64,000 nt of DNA from Ecdyonurus torrentis (Eukaryota > Arthropoda > Insecta > Ephemeroptera > Heptageniidae): positions 19,653,725-19,717,724 of the forward strand of contig OX439131.1 of NCBI GenBank assembly GCA_949318235.1. The letters are read 5' to 3'. The translations under genes and the position numbers were made by a program. Shown here piece by piece: positions 22,229 to 37,340 of the stretch. How positions within the stretch are numbered: the stretch's first letter is position 1; each line of letters begins with the position of its first letter. The notes under the pieces were generated by a model, which saw only the letters and a list, made by a program, of their open reading frames with translations, searched no databases and was not told the DNA's origin.

Positions 22229-22282
22229 AAAAAAACGTACGAAACAATGATAATAAAACGTACGTAATAATAAAACGTACGA
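22229..22282. repeat. AATAAAACGTACG short tandem repeats
   Basis: Three copies of (AATA)AAAACGTACG occur within about 54 bases. The palindromic ACGTACGT core makes these possible protein-binding repeats, but nothing else supports that. Confidence 0.6.
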
Positions 22283-22778
22283 ATGACACAATATAATAAT
22301 TACTTATAATTTAAACCAAAATTAGCATCGTTGTTTCACCAAATTATTCCTTATTGACGTTAAAAGTTATAATATAAGTTTTAAAAGACTAAAATACGAA
22401 AACAAGATTCAATAAGATTTTTTAAATTCACATTTTTCAACAAAATTAACGTTTTAGTGTAGCTATAATAATCCATGCATATATTTTTACTTATTTTCAT
22501 CATTTGTCTCTTACACTAAACTTACCCCACCCCTCTCTTTTATTTCAACACGTATGAATTTAAAAAAAAAAAAATAAAGATGATACATGTATGTTCGTGT
22601 CCGATTATCTAATGCATGAATTCACATCTCAAACGTGACAAAGAGAGACTAGCATTAAATTATAAAGTGTACGAATATAATAAAATTGTGCTAAATAATA
22701 TCACACGTTTTTCTCTTACCAGTCCAGTTTTGAAAATATCAGGAAATTACTTTGCTGTATAATTTACGTACGTATAAC

Positions 22779-22780
<2 letters not shown>

Positions 22781-22871
<91 letters not shown>
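22781..22871. repeat. (AT)n microsatellite flanked by ACGTATA
   Basis: A 91-base perfect AT tract between ACGTATAACGT and ACGTATAATATG. Other AT tracts: 26547-26674 (then CA), 34082-34160, 34466-34515, 46523-46563, 49567-49685, 52512-52655 and 54675-54771. Confidence 0.97.
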
Positions 22872-22872
<1 letters not shown>

Positions 22873-25105
22873 GTATAATATGTGTAGTAAGGGGAAACTA
22901 AAGTATTCAGTGAATAATGATTACATTTTAATAGGAAATCGTACACGTTACTTTTTATTATAACAATTATTCAACATTTCTCTAAAATATCTCTTTTCTT
23001 CATTATTAATTTTTTTCTTAATGAACTTCGCTACATGTTACGGTTATGGTAACGAAAAGTTATATACTTTAATAATTTAATTGAAATGAATATTTAAAAC
23101 CATTTTCCAATATATATGAGTTTGTTCTTGTTTGTTCTATAAAACACATGAAACGATTGCTTTACCTCTTTTACAAACATTATTTTCAGTCTATTGTCAC
23201 CTCCCTATATACATATACATTATATTTAAATTCAATTGTTTCCATCACATATATTCGTGCGGTTACTCTGTTGATAAACAATGATAAATGTGAATGATGA
23301 AATGTTACGTGTTCGTAATAAAATAAACCACAACATATTTTTGCTATTATATTCTATACTTCGTTGTATCGGAAGTACACCAATCATATTGATGATTTTA
23401 AATTACGTCTTATGCAATATTATCAATGTAGTTGTACTACTGTTATTATTTACAAAAATTACTCTTCATTCATATGATATTATAAATATAAAAATTTATC
23501 AGTACAATCATTTTTGTCTTTTAGTTCAAAATTAATGATGTTTTCCGCTTTTACACAATAATATTCTACCATTAATCCAAGTATATATTTTGTTATTGTT
23601 GTTTTTTGTACGTACATTTGATTTGGCATGATTGATTATTCATATATATTATTTTTCATTTCAAATTAATTATTTAGAAAACAATAGTGTAGTCACGTGT
23701 TAATTTTTACTACAAATAATAAGTTGTTGTTGTTTTTTTTGTGTGAGTTATTTGCGTTCTGAGAAAATAACTTCTATATTTTCTATATATAAAAAAGTTA
23801 ATAATAAATACATCATTTTCTTTTATAAAATATTAACATGAAAGAAGTTAAATTATTTTCTCAGCAGAAATTTTGTTTTAATACAAAAAGTTAATTGAAA
23901 TATATAATATAAAATACTGATTACGTAATATTAATATTGTCAACTATAATATTATGAATTATTATTATGTACGTACTTTGTATAATGTATATTACCATAT
24001 ATGGTAATACAGTGAAGCTAGTTGAAATTAATAAAATATTTATTTGGCATTAAAAATGTTTTATATTTTTGTAGTTTTAAGTTATTAATATTTTCATAAA
24101 AAAAAAAAAAAAAACATTAAAAACATGTTGTAAAAATAAATTATAAGCTGTAAAAAAAAAAAAAAAAAAAAAAGTCCCCTGTAAAGCAGGCAACTGTTTG
24201 AGCGGTAAAGTCAAGCGGGTTTCATACATTAAGGCGTTTTATTAAAAATATATTATATTATGTAGAGATGTAGGTTTTTATATTATATTATTATATGTTA
24301 TTAATATGTTTATTATATTATATACGTTTATCAAGTGATGATTTTTTTCTTCATTTTTTTCCTTAATGAACATAAATGTACATGTTGTGATAGCAAAAAA
24401 CGTCAATTCAAGAAAGAAAAAGTTAAGTAAAGGAGAAAGATAAGAAAGACTTTTGTTTTAACTGTAAAATGCAACAAAACCAACGATCGTATTTAAAACA
24501 TATATATTATATAATATATTTAAAATGAAACAATACAAAGAACAAACAAAAGCTATTTCCTCAAGATTACCCTCTTACGTCATTATAATCCATTTTTCAA
24601 TATTTCAAGATAAAAAAAAATCTTTTTTTTTCCGTCACAAAATAAAGTGTTTTGAAGCAATATTTTATAACAACAAAACAAAATCGATTATAAAGTTTTT
24701 TGAAATAAAATATTAATTCAAAAAGTTTGTTATACTTGCGTGTTTGGTTTTCACTGTCAATTTTTTTTCCTCGTTTGAATAAATTATATTGAGTGTGTGC
24801 ATGGATGTAGGAAATGATGTTCTGTCACCGTGGCAGTTGACGTTGCACAAAATATGAGGAAATTAAAGCCGAAGATTAGCCGATACATGTGTGCACCTGC
24901 ACTACTTTCATGTTATTCAATATCCATGTATATATTGAGGTTTTCAATACATGTATCATAAGAATCCATGGTTTTAAGGCACTTTTATTCCTTATGGTGA
25001 TTAAATGTATACGCAAAATATGATTTATGAGAGTTGCATCTCAGCTGGGACTATGAGAAAAAAGTTGCATTGGTATTTCTGTCGTTTTATTTTGTCAAAT
25101 CTCTC

Positions 25106-25145
<40 letters not shown>

Positions 25146-25487
25146 CATAAAATTATACTTAAATATTATTAATACCAATCTCTTTTTTTATAAAAATACG
25201 TTAAAAAAAAGCTGTAACTCTAACTAAAAGAAATAGTACTGATGATAAAATCAAGAATATTGAGCATTACAACAGTATTTTTTTTTCTATTTTCTATAGT
25301 TGTTCGTCTTGAGTAGTTACAAAAAATATAAGTGTGTGGGTGCGGAGTTTTAATCCCGACAAGGTCTTTGTAGTTTTGTCACGTAGATTTGGTAATCTTC
25401 TCTAAATTAACTGTTTTTCTATACATACCGAATTCTTTCTATTTTGTCATAGCAATTGGAATAATTAGTCTTTGTACATTACATTTG

Positions 25488-25881
25488 TTTTTTTTTAATA
25501 TTTAAGGCATATTACAAAATGTATCATATAATTTTACATAACTTTCAAATCTTTTTTAGGCTTTATAACAGGGACTGAATCCTTTTGTTTTGGACTATAA
25601 TTAATATTGATATTTTAAATCTCCAATAATCAACAGCAGCAGTGCAAGACTGTTGGCTTAATAAATTAAATATTAGGATTTACTAAATTAACAGTCTTGT
25701 ATTATTGCTTTTGATTATTGGAGATTAGAGATAAACAAATTTTGAAATATCAATATTAATTTGTCCATAACAAAAGGTTCCAGTCCCTGTTATAAAGCCT
25801 AAAAATATTTTGAAGTTATGTAAAATTATATGATACATTTTGTAATGCCTTAAATATTAAAAAAAAAAAAAAAAAAAAAAG
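25488..25881. mobile_element. ~390-bp foldback with outward poly(A) ends
   Basis: Two inverted arms of about 175 bp each share AGGCTTTATAACAGGGACTG, TGTATCATATAATTTTACAT and CTCCAATAATCAA at about 90% identity. The left arm starts in a T run and the right arm ends in a long A run, so each arm looks like a copy ending in poly(A). The spacer is short. This may be two head-to-head copies of one short unit rather than a classic MITE. Confidence 0.75.
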
Positions 25882-26542
25882 ATAAATAAAAAAGTTTTAA
25901 TGTACTATTTTGCTTGAATGTTTGATATCAAATTATCAAGAAACATGCATAAAAAAAATTAATTTTATAGTTTAACTACGTTAGTTTGGTAAAATAAACA
26001 ATGTTTTATATATGCTATAAAATTGTATGATATTTTATAGATGGTAGATTTCCTCTAGAGTTTGTAAATTTTATATAAAAAAAATGAGGGTGATGAATGA
26101 TGTTCATATTTTTTTGGTTACATAAATATGAAGAGAGTCGTATAATATTCCTTACTCCATTGAATTAAATGAGCCGCAGTCTATCATCGTTGCACTTGAA
26201 TAAGAAGTAGTTTTTCCAAGTCATATTTCTCTTCACGCAACGAAATGCCTTGCACTTTTGCATACAACATTATATTTATATTGTTGCATAAAATATATCC
26301 GGGTCAAAACAGCAATAAAATTGTATTTATAATTATGTAAATCATTCTAAACGACGAGAGACTTTTTTTAACACTTAAATTTTATTTTTCCAAAACGGAA
26401 ATAGAATGTTTATAACCATAAAGATGATGTACTGAAATAAAAATAGAAATGCATTGTTTGTTTGTTTTCCATTGAATAGTGGTTTATATTATGTATTTTC
26501 ATATTCATAAGATGATTAATTTGTCTACTTTGTTTTTGTTTC

Positions 26543-26683
<141 letters not shown>

Positions 26684-26948
26684 GAATAAATAAATAAAAT
26701 ATTGTTAATTAAGACAATTAATATAAATTTTAATAAAGCAAAAACTGTTATAGAAAAGTATTTTTTTAAATAGTACACAGAATGCATTATAATAATAATA
26801 AGTAATTAGTTTGCTTATTGTACTTATTAAGTATATATTAATATTATACGGCATCTTTTTACTAGAATTTTAGCAAGACTATTGCTTTATTGATACGTAG
26901 TTATATGAAAAAAGGATGTATAGAGACTATAATAGAATATGACATTTT

Positions 26949-26991
<43 letters not shown>

Positions 26992-27431
26992 TGATCCAGT
27001 TCTTTTATTATTATGAATTAAAAAAAAAATTGACTGAAGTTTTACTACAATATAAATATATAAAATACTTGGAATTGCTTGAAGCAAAATCCTTGAAAAT
27101 TTCTACAGAATTTTACTATTATATTAAATGCTCAAGTGGTACAATTTTAATCTCATAAAGCTGTACGTACATAATTTCTTATTATGAAAATTGATATCAT
27201 ATTTAACATTGAGTTTGATTTATTATGAGATTTAGTTCCTAAGCATCAAAGGATATAATATCAAAAATTGAATGAGTTATTACGTCACCCACGTCTTGCT
27301 TAAATAAAATGACGTTGTGATGACATGTCAGCAACAGACACAAAGTGAAGACAAAAGTTGTTCACTCACACAACGTTATGGCGCAATTTCTACATCACGA
27401 GTGAGCTAGTCTTTCGTAACTTACGTGATTA

Positions 27432-27465
<34 letters not shown>

Positions 27466-29218
27466 GTTTTTTGTTTTGTTTACTTATCGACAGGTGTTCT
27501 ACTTTTCCTATAAATTCCTTTAAAGAGTTTCCAGACATTATTTAGTAAATAAACCTCTCTCTCTCTCTCTCTCTTTCTCTGACACAGAACACCTTCTCAC
27601 CTTGCACTTTTATCATCATTGACGTAAACAAGTAAAATAAAACCATAAAAATACAAGAAAGTCACGTCTTCAGGAAAGAAAGGACAAAAGTCAATGATAT
27701 ATATTTTTTTTTTATAAAAATCTATTCACATAAGGTGATTATATAATGCTTAATGTTCTATTGATAAGTAAAAAAGAAATACGTAACAAAAAAAATTAAA
27801 ACCCAATAAAGCAAATATAATTTCTTTGGTCAGTTATTCTCTATAGAATCTCCTAAAGGGATTTTTATCAACTTATTTATTACTCCGGCAAATGCATGAT
27901 CAATAAAAAAAATTCTAATATAGTAAATTTAATTCAAATGCCTATAACTACCACAGCTACAATTTTCAAAAACATATGAAAATTTTAAAATATATTTTTT
28001 TATTGTTATTTATGCAGATGAAGTCCATAAAAAATTTCTACTTTTTTTTTTCTTTTTATGATATTAATTTTAACTTTAAAATATTTGCTCGTGTGGTAAA
28101 AATGTCAAGTAAATGGTTCTCATGTTACGTTTTACAAACAAATTTATAGGATGTAACTATTTATCTCTATCTATTTTTTTGAATACGAAAATGTCACATT
28201 TTACCACTATAAAATAAAAATATGAAGTTTAAATTCTCTGTGATAAAAAAAAAATACAGACATTGCTAAGATGTTTTAAGATATGAAAAGCATTTTAAAA
28301 ATGTTCAAAGTCAAAGCATGTGATAAAGAGGGAAAAAATTCTACATAAAAAAAATTCCTACATTTTTTTTACCTTATAAATCTAGTTGCATTCTTAAAAA
28401 TGAATTTATGTCTAGTAATACAGTAAACCTATTATTGCATGGATTTTATATTATAGAAAAAATTGCAGCATAAAATACTTTAAAGCTTTCTTTTTTTATT
28501 CGCAAATACAACTAATATGAAAGGAATATAGAACACAAAAGCAATGGTTAAGAGCTTAAGTATTGAATGTGAAACAATAAAACGTTAGGACTGCCGAGGA
28601 GATTGAAAACGATTTGTGTAAGTTAGAGCGCCTGAAGAGTATGCAACTTTTTGAGCTTTTCTGTTCATAATGTTGCATACCTCATTTTCTGACAGGGGTG
28701 AACGTAGAATTCATACTGACAACTTTAATTAACGTATTGCACCTTTTCTAACCGAGGTAAAAAAAAAATATATATATATATATATCACAGTATTAGAACA
28801 TGACATTTAATTAAAAAAATAAAAGTGTGGTAAAAAAAACACACTTTAAATGCATTACATTATTGCGACAAAACAACAAATTTTAGATGTACCATTATAT
28901 ATTTTATGTTTAATATTAAAGGAGACAAAAAAGGATGTAATAAAAAAAATTAAATAGAACAACATGAAACCACATGATCAAGTATTAGTCTCTTTGTTAA
29001 AATATATAAAAATTTGATTACTTCAGTTCACTGCAGTAAAGTTTGAGTAGTAAAAATGAGAGAGATGCAACGTTGCACTCTGGTCACGTCTTGTACTCAG
29101 CAAAGTGAGGAGCGGAGAACAAAGCAAGTGATGATGATTTACTCACATCGTGCTATCAACGGCTCTAAATAATCTCTTCCCTTCTTTGGTTTCTTTTTTT
29201 ACTGCAGCCAATATTGTG

Positions 29219-29219
<1 letters not shown>

Positions 29220-29295
<76 letters not shown>
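29220..29295. repeat. (GA)n microsatellite
   Basis: A 76-base perfect GA tract, length similar to those at 21142, 39080 and 41136. Confidence 0.97.
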
Positions 29296-29298
<3 letters not shown>

Positions 29299-30008
29299 CT
29301 TAAAGAAAGAAATCAAATTCATCCTTATCCTGTTTTGAACTTATTCTTATTTTATTTTGGTCTCTTACTTCAAACTTATACCTTTTAACTGTCATTTTTT
29401 ATTATTATACATTACTCTATACAAAAGTAGCTATCACACATCAATACAAATTAACAATTCAGTAATCTATTTTACTCTAGCTTGCTGAGTAGTAAAAAGA
29501 TGATTGTAAGTGATTTATGAAAACATAAAAAAAAGACAATTTATTATTATTATTTTTTTTTTTGTTTAGAGGGTACCTATACGTATAGCATGAAATCATT
29601 ATTTGCAGATTCAACTGATTAACTGCAAGTTTCATACATCATTACTCGCATTACAAGTCAATTTATATATATCATTTTTATATAAAACAATCATTAAAAA
29701 CGACGCCTGACGCAAATTAATGAACAAAAATTGTAGAGTGTTAAAAGAAAAAGTATAATTAAATTATAAAATTTTATGAGCACATTAGTAGAAAGTAATT
29801 ATAAAAGTGACTTGATAAAGTAATTATTAACTTGAAATTACAATTTTTATACATTTTTTTTTATTATTATTATAAATTAAGATGTTATAATATAATGTCA
29901 TCTTTAATTTTAAAAGAAATTGTTTTTTAAATTCATCTGACTGTGAGATAAATATTTGTTACGAATTTTCTCTACTTATAAGATGACGTAATGAAAACAA
30001 ATGACACA

Positions 30009-30044
30009 CGACACGTGTCGGGAGACACGTGAGGTCATGACCTC
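30009..30044. promoter_or_regulatory. E-box pair plus AGGTCA/TGACCT palindrome
   Basis: CGACACGTGTCG (30009-30020) is a perfect palindrome with a CACGTG E-box. A second CACGTG is at 30026-30031, directly followed by GAGGTCATGACCTC (30031-30044), an inverted pair of nuclear-receptor half sites without spacer. CACGTG is bound by bHLH factors (Myc/Max, CLOCK/CYCLE, bHLH-PAS types), and AGGTCA half sites by nuclear receptors. No adjacent gene is recognised. Confidence 0.45.
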
Positions 30045-30174
30045 TCAATTTTGACAAGAACTTTGTAGCAACAATATCCCTTTTCATGTTATAGCCACAA
30101 ATTAATTTTTATTAGGTTTAGGAAAAAAAGTTATTGAAGAAATTAATTTTTGTAAGAATTTTCAAACATCTTTT

Positions 30175-30230
<56 letters not shown>

Positions 30231-31167
30231 ATTCTTCTTATATTTTTATACTGTTCTGTGTGTCCTATACTGGGTAAAATGTAATATCATACTTTATTTA
30301 TGTTTTGGAGAAGGATGAAAGAAGAGTAATAAGCATCGTAATATTTTTCTATAGTCCTCATTATAGAGAATACTCTAATCCTATTATAATTTAAATTAGG
30401 TTCAGTTCTTCTTTGCTAAAAGCCAAATAATATTTATAATTGCACTAAAAAAATTTTAATCTATTTACTTATTACTTTACTTTAACCAAAGACCACATGG
30501 TCTATGCTTTAACTTTTATTGATAAATTTAATATAAAATGTATATGTAGATGAATAATACATCATTATTATGTAATAATGCATTATTACTACAAAACAAA
30601 GTTATTTTTAGTAACTTATATACTACTTATAAATACATAATAATGATTTAAAGTATTATTACAATAAAATTTGATATCTAGAAGTGTATTGCTTTTGTTA
30701 TGATGATAAAATTGAATAACATGATTACATCTTCCCCTCTGTTCATATATATAAGGCACTTCTCTTAAAGTATTGACTTATACTTTTGACTGCAATAAAA
30801 CAAAATTTAAGTTGAAAATATTACTTCTTAAAACACCCTCCAATTCTCTATATAAACATACAGTCTTAACCGTCTTTATTTATTTCTTATTTTTTCTTAT
30901 GTCAAAATAAGTAGAAGTTATTGTATTTTCCTTTCAAATCGATGCACATATTATTGACTGCACTTCATCATAATTTATTGCATTTTGTATCAAAATCACG
31001 CATGTGCATATACAACAAAATAATGCAATCAATATGTTAAATAAGAAGCAGAAAATATATTTAAAGTCTTGACAATCTTTAAAAAAAATTGAATAAAAAA
31101 AATTGATTTATGGTAAATTTAATACAAAAATAATGTTTGGATTTTTTTATTATTAGTTTTTGTATTG

Positions 31168-31220
<53 letters not shown>

Positions 31221-34073
31221 AGATGCACCAATTTCATTATTACACACATCGAGTAAATTTATTTAGTAAGGAGTTGTTCCAATGGGAAAAAAATACACAA
31301 AGTCAAATCTATCATGTGCACAATTTTGTAAGTGAAAAGGAAGAGAAGAAAATAATGCAAACTTGAAGCTTGAAGCAATGTTATTATAGCATCGCAATAT
31401 TGCAATATTGTGTGCTTTTTAGTTACATTTATCAAACAATATAAGAAGAAACAAAAAATAAACATAATATTCAACTAAAAAACAACATTACTTGCAGTTC
31501 CTTTAAAGACGAAGAAATGATAAAAGAGAGAAAAAAAACTTGTTATTATATGTACATAAAATATTTTACATTTATATATCAGCAATATGTTTTTGACAAG
31601 TTAACACAATCTTTTTTTAAAGATTTTTTTTTTCACTTTATAAACCGTAATATCCGTTTGTAATCGACAGTTTTATAATTTAAATTTATTCTCATATTTT
31701 CCTATATTGATATATAAATAAATATGAATTTTTAGTGACATTATTTTCTTATAAAATATAAACTTGAATAATCATCTCCAGTATATTATATAAAATCCTT
31801 TTGAAATGTTAAACATTTTGAGTTGATTCGAAAAGGAAGTATTTTATATGAAGGGAGGGAAATGAATTGAGTTAATAACAGTCGCTATAAAGCATAAATT
31901 ATCAAGTCAAATGAAATGAGTAAAATAATTAGCCATATATAGTTAATATGCAAATAAATGTTATCTGATGAATTATTTCAATAAATTAATAATATGTAAA
32001 TCTATATGTAAATAAAATATTTAACAAAAGAATAAAGTATTGATTTATTATTATTATTACTTTTTTTTTAAATTTAAAATCAATTTTATGTAATGAAAAA
32101 GTTTTTGTGTTTGTTGAAAATTTAAATTTCATTTCTACGTTGTCAAAGTAAAAAAAAAAAAGTTGCAGACACAAGTCGTTTTATATTAAGCTGCCAATAA
32201 AGTATAGATTGAATCTGTTCAATTTTAAACTTTTGTTGAAAAAAATATACAAAAGAATGCAAATGTTACGTATATATATAACATTGAACTAATATTATAG
32301 AGCTTTGTACTTTTTGATACGCATTTGACACATACCTTTTTTACGTATATATAAAAAAATACTCACCTTTTGATGTAATTTTAAGACCTTTATATTAGTT
32401 TGTGAAATGAGATTTAGTACCCGTTTAAAAGTACTGAAATGTGTGCAGCAACAACAACAACAAAAGGGTGTTAATAAAATTTTAACTATAATATCAAAAG
32501 TTTTTTTTTTTATACTACAACAATATATTGTTTTATATTTCCAGTTACATCAATTTTTATTTTGAAATATTTAAGCTTTTTATAATTTTTATGACTTTTA
32601 TATTCGTATTATTTTGAGAACTACTTATACTTTATATAGCTTTTATTTTGATTTATTATTATCATTATATAAAAAATGTCGATTTAGTTATTCACAAATA
32701 AATTAGTTTAATTTACATTATTTTATTTAAGTACTACCTAACAAAATACTATATATGTGTAAAAAAAAAAAAGAGTTTATAATTGTTCAAATAATAAAAT
32801 TATTCAGTTAATATTTTTTTCTCTTTTATTTTATTATAATTAATATCATTATAAAACAATTATTAAATTTGCTTTTATTTTTTTAAAAATTTAATAATTG
32901 TTATATTTTGTTTATTATAATTAATATCTATATAAATAATATGATATATATATATATTTTACTGCTTTATTTTTGAATTAATAAAATATAAAAACGATTT
33001 TTATTTTATGTGTTTAAATGTTTATGCAGAATTTATTTGCTCTATCTGTATTTTAAATATTTATATCACGTTAAATTTATTGTTTACGTAAGCTTACATA
33101 TAAATAGAACATTAGCCAGCAAGTGTAAATTTGAATGAAGAACACTACATTTTTTTTTAATCTTCTCTTTATTGTCATTTTTTTCCCCAATACATCGTCT
33201 ATTCTATGAATAAAATTACTTTGAATATTTTATATTCTTTTTTTTCCGTGATGAGTTTCAATAAAAAAAAAGCTTGCACCGTTTTGTAATAATTTTTATA
33301 ACTATTGAGTTCAATAATATAGTACACTGAAAAGTTGATTTTAATTCTTATTCAATATAATTGCAGATTTAATTTAAGAAGTTTTCTATTTATGCATCAA
33401 AACTGCTTAACGATGCATCTAAGAAATTTATTTAAAAAAAAAAGTACTCAAGATAGATAAGAAAAACGAAGTTTAAAAAGCAAAGATAGTAATTCATTTT
33501 AACACTGATTTCGCATCCACTCTCCATCAAGAAAAAAAAAAGGGTTTATGAAGAAATGTTGTTGATTATTGGTGTATCATACTTGACTTAAAATAAGCAG
33601 AGCTGAACGTTAAGTACGTATATATGACAGTGAAAGTGATTGGAAGAGATATTAATAAATTTGAAATGATTATCATTAATATAGACTGAATCTTGTATAT
33701 ATAATATCTTTTGATGTGTAGTAACTTCACTATTTGCCATTGCTCTTATTCTGATAGAAAACTACAATGTTGGAAAAATAATAATAAACTACAAGAATTT
33801 CACCCAAGTTGCCTTTTTTTTTTTTTTTTTTTTTTAAATGTGCTATAGAACTAATTAATGGGATTAAACGAAACAAATTATTTTTATAATTTTTGTAGAA
33901 AATTAATTACATTATAACAAATTTATCAAAATAAACAAATAATCATTTTTTTTTTTTATTTATGGTAAGAGTAGGACATGAATATCCTTTCTTATATCCA
34001 CACGATCACTGTGAAAGTTACATTAATTTTTATAATTGATTAAAAAATTGCAAAACTAATACAATCACAGCAA

Positions 34074-34162
<89 letters not shown>

Positions 34163-34460
34163 AATATATATATATATTATAGCATTGGTGCCTGCATTGA
34201 ATTTCGGCCAAATATTCTTGAATAAGCATTTACTGAGTAAATCTTGACGAATGTCATTCAGTCAGCATTTGATCTAATACAACTAAATAATCTAATCATT
34301 TGCTCAGAAATCTTCGTTTTAAACAAATTTTTACTCGTTATTTTATACCCCTCAACGTTCCCTTACATTTTTTGATTTGGAGAAAACGTGAAACAATTTC
34401 TTTCTCACACATATGGACTCACTATTATAGTCAGTATACATAATGGATACAGTTACAGTA

Positions 34461-34518
<58 letters not shown>

Positions 34519-35213
34519 TTTATTGCGCTGACGCCATTCAAAAGGTAATAAATGATAATGCTTCCGAATCCGAACATAATACAGCAGATTTATGTAACGC
34601 TAATTGAACACTGTTGTTTGATAAGAAATACACATTATCAAAATGAAAAGAGCAACTTAAACAGTAATGTTGCTTAAAGTTGGAAAATTATTTATTGTGA
34701 CTATTATCTTCTGAGAAAAATACTCACTATAATGACGTGGAGAAATATATTTGACAACTTCAAGTACAAACTCATTTTACATTACATTTTTAAATGAATC
34801 AAACAAAATATTAAATTTTTGGTTACGATACAATGGTTATAATTTTATATTATTTTTTCTAAAAGTTAATGATTAAATTGCTATACAAAAAAAAAAGAAA
34901 AAAAAAGAACAAATTTAAATATTAATTGAGCTCAAACTATAATACCTTTTTATTTAATAACTTGTGTGTTTCATATAAGTATAAATCAGATGATCAGTTC
35001 CGAAAAGTTTATTATACAGTTTAAAAGTATACTTATATAATCAAAAAGTTATGAGAATCAAATCTGAATCATGCTAAACATATTTATATATATATTATAA
35101 ACTTATTAAACGAAACAGGGTTGAAAAACTCTGAAAACTTTTTTTTGCTCTTTTAATAAAAATAGAAATTTAAAATGATAAAAATAGCTTAATAGGCATG
35201 AGAAAACTTTATC

Positions 35214-35281
<68 letters not shown>

Positions 35282-37144
35282 ACTCCCTTCACGTAGAAAA
35301 TATTCCCAAAGTTATCGTACTTTATCACAAAGGTATTACTACTTCTGTCTGTCTGTTACATTTAAATCACGAAAGGTTTCATCTTCCTGTGCACACATGT
35401 CTCGCTTTCTCTGCCTCTCTTTGGTGCTTTGTGTTGAATTATCTTGTGTAAAGTATATAATATAATATATCTTTAAAGCAAGTTTGAATTTCACAATGCT
35501 AAAGTTAACAAGAAAAACAGACAAAAATTGAAAGCAAAAAAATTTGCATGATGTGATTTGTATTCCCCAGGAGGTAACCTTAATACAACACAATATTTCT
35601 GTAATATTATATTATATGTTTGTCATATATCAGTTTAAATCATTAAATACTGGCATTATAAACTTGTAATATTTTCTCGTAATAATGCAGTTTTTTAAAA
35701 ATTATTTTTGATCTAAAGCACTATAAAAAATTTATGAATCCACTTATATATTATGACATAATTAATGTATTATTTTGTGACTCAGTTATGTAAAATTTAT
35801 ATTATATAAACTAAATATTTACTGTAAACATTTATGTGTACACAACAATCACTAAAAATTTTATGATTTTGAAATTACATACCCATTTGTATATTTTATG
35901 TTCACATAACATAACTTTATTATATTAAGCTATTATAGATCAATATTTTAGCTTATAATAATTGTCGATACTTTATGGGGGGAGGGGTGTCTTTTTAAGT
36001 AAAGAGTCTTTTTTAATTCTTTTATAAAGTATATAGTTTTTTTCGGTCCTTTCTTGCTTTCAAGTTTAAGTTCTGAAAGCAGTCCTGTAAGTTTTTGTGC
36101 ACGTTCGACGGCACTTTGATCATATAATTAATCAAAGTTCGTTCAATTTTTTTGTTTCCTTTGTCATTTCTTTATCATTTGTTAGGAGAAAAACAAGCTA
36201 TACCAACGTTTGTTGGAAAATTAGCATACATATATTTTATAATAATTCTCAATTTTGATTATATGCTGAAACTAAGGGGAAACTGTAAATACTTTATTTC
36301 ATATTGCTGAAATATTTCAGCTTTATTTTACAAATGGCAGGCATTATATAAAAGATCCGCAATAGTATAATTATACGATATCTCCACTAGATGATTAAAA
36401 ACAGTTCATATAAAAATTGTTGCAATAAATTATCAAACCCAACAGTTATACAATTTTTAAAACATCAGTCCAGTCTGAAAATATGAGGGTAAAAAAATAC
36501 ATATACCACAATAATAAATTATGTAATAAAAAGACTTTTATTCATTTGCCAAACAATAAAAGTTTCCACTTTTTAAAAGCATTTCGCAATGCTTTATAGT
36601 AATACTATCTTTGTATATTGAAAGTAAGTGATATTAAATATCGTTATTCATTTCATTTACTACAATATTAAATTGCAAAAAATATTTTATGCAACTATTA
36701 TATTTCTATGTGATTTAATTGAAATGTCTCAAGGAACCAAAAATAGTTTATGTATATATTATGTTTAATACTCAATTTACCTGCTTAGAATAAGCTTTAA
36801 TAATAAAACATATATATATAATAATAAACAGTTTATTATTTTTATGTTTATTTTATATGAAATAAAACGTATTCAAAATAAAATGTATATTCATAAAACT
36901 TTGTCTTTACATTTGTGGTATAAAATAATATAAAACTCATTGCCATGTGAAATAACGTATACAGTCAAACGCTAAACATAAGTTGATTGCATTGTATATG
37001 AATTTGACACATATGTATTATACTATAATATAAAATATTATTAATAATTTGTATTGAAATTTTTTGTTTGATTAAATATTATTAACAAATCAACGCATGC
37101 GCTAAAAGGTGATGTATTATATGCTCTAAAAAGTAATATGTGAT

Positions 37145-37340
37145 ATGAGAAGAAACTGCGGGGGAAGCGACGCTGAAATCTATATACGCGTCGTCCGGCG
37201 CGGCGCTCTCACTCTCTCTAAGCGTATGCGCGAGAAAGCACAGAAGCGGGGAGAGAAAGATGACGGTGGTGTCGGCAGATGAACACTGGACCTCCCGCTA
37301 GAAGGTGCTTTTCTGGTGGTCGCTCTCATGACGTTTCAAA
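37145..37340 (+). promoter_or_regulatory. CpG-rich promoter: TATATA plus TCA initiator
   Basis: TATATA at 37181-37186 lies 30 bases before a TCACTC initiator-like site (A at 37211), in a CpG-rich block (CGCGTCGTCCGGCGCGGCGC) surrounded by AT-rich DNA. It is followed by a GPCR-like first exon on the same strand. The leader would be about 485 bases if unspliced. A splice out of it is possible (CAG|GTTGAT near 37360; acceptor near 37562). Confidence 0.5.
37260..37301 (+). CDS. Upstream ORF, 13 codons (MTVVSADEHWTSR)
   Basis: A short frame starting at the first ATG in a fair context about 50 bases after the predicted transcription start, ending in TAG. If retained in the leader it could reduce translation of the downstream frame. 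Its CpG-rich codons match the promoter block, so it may simply be a by-product of composition. Confidence 0.25.
   Translation: MTVVSADEHWTSR

Noticed and set aside
24180..24235. GC-richer stretch beginning GTCCCCTGTAAAGCAGGC, considered as a tRNA
   Set aside because: No acceptor stem or complete cloverleaf could be drawn.
24975..25005. TAAGGCAC (miR-124 seed), also near 30733
   Set aside because: The rest of the mature sequence does not match and there is no precursor fold.
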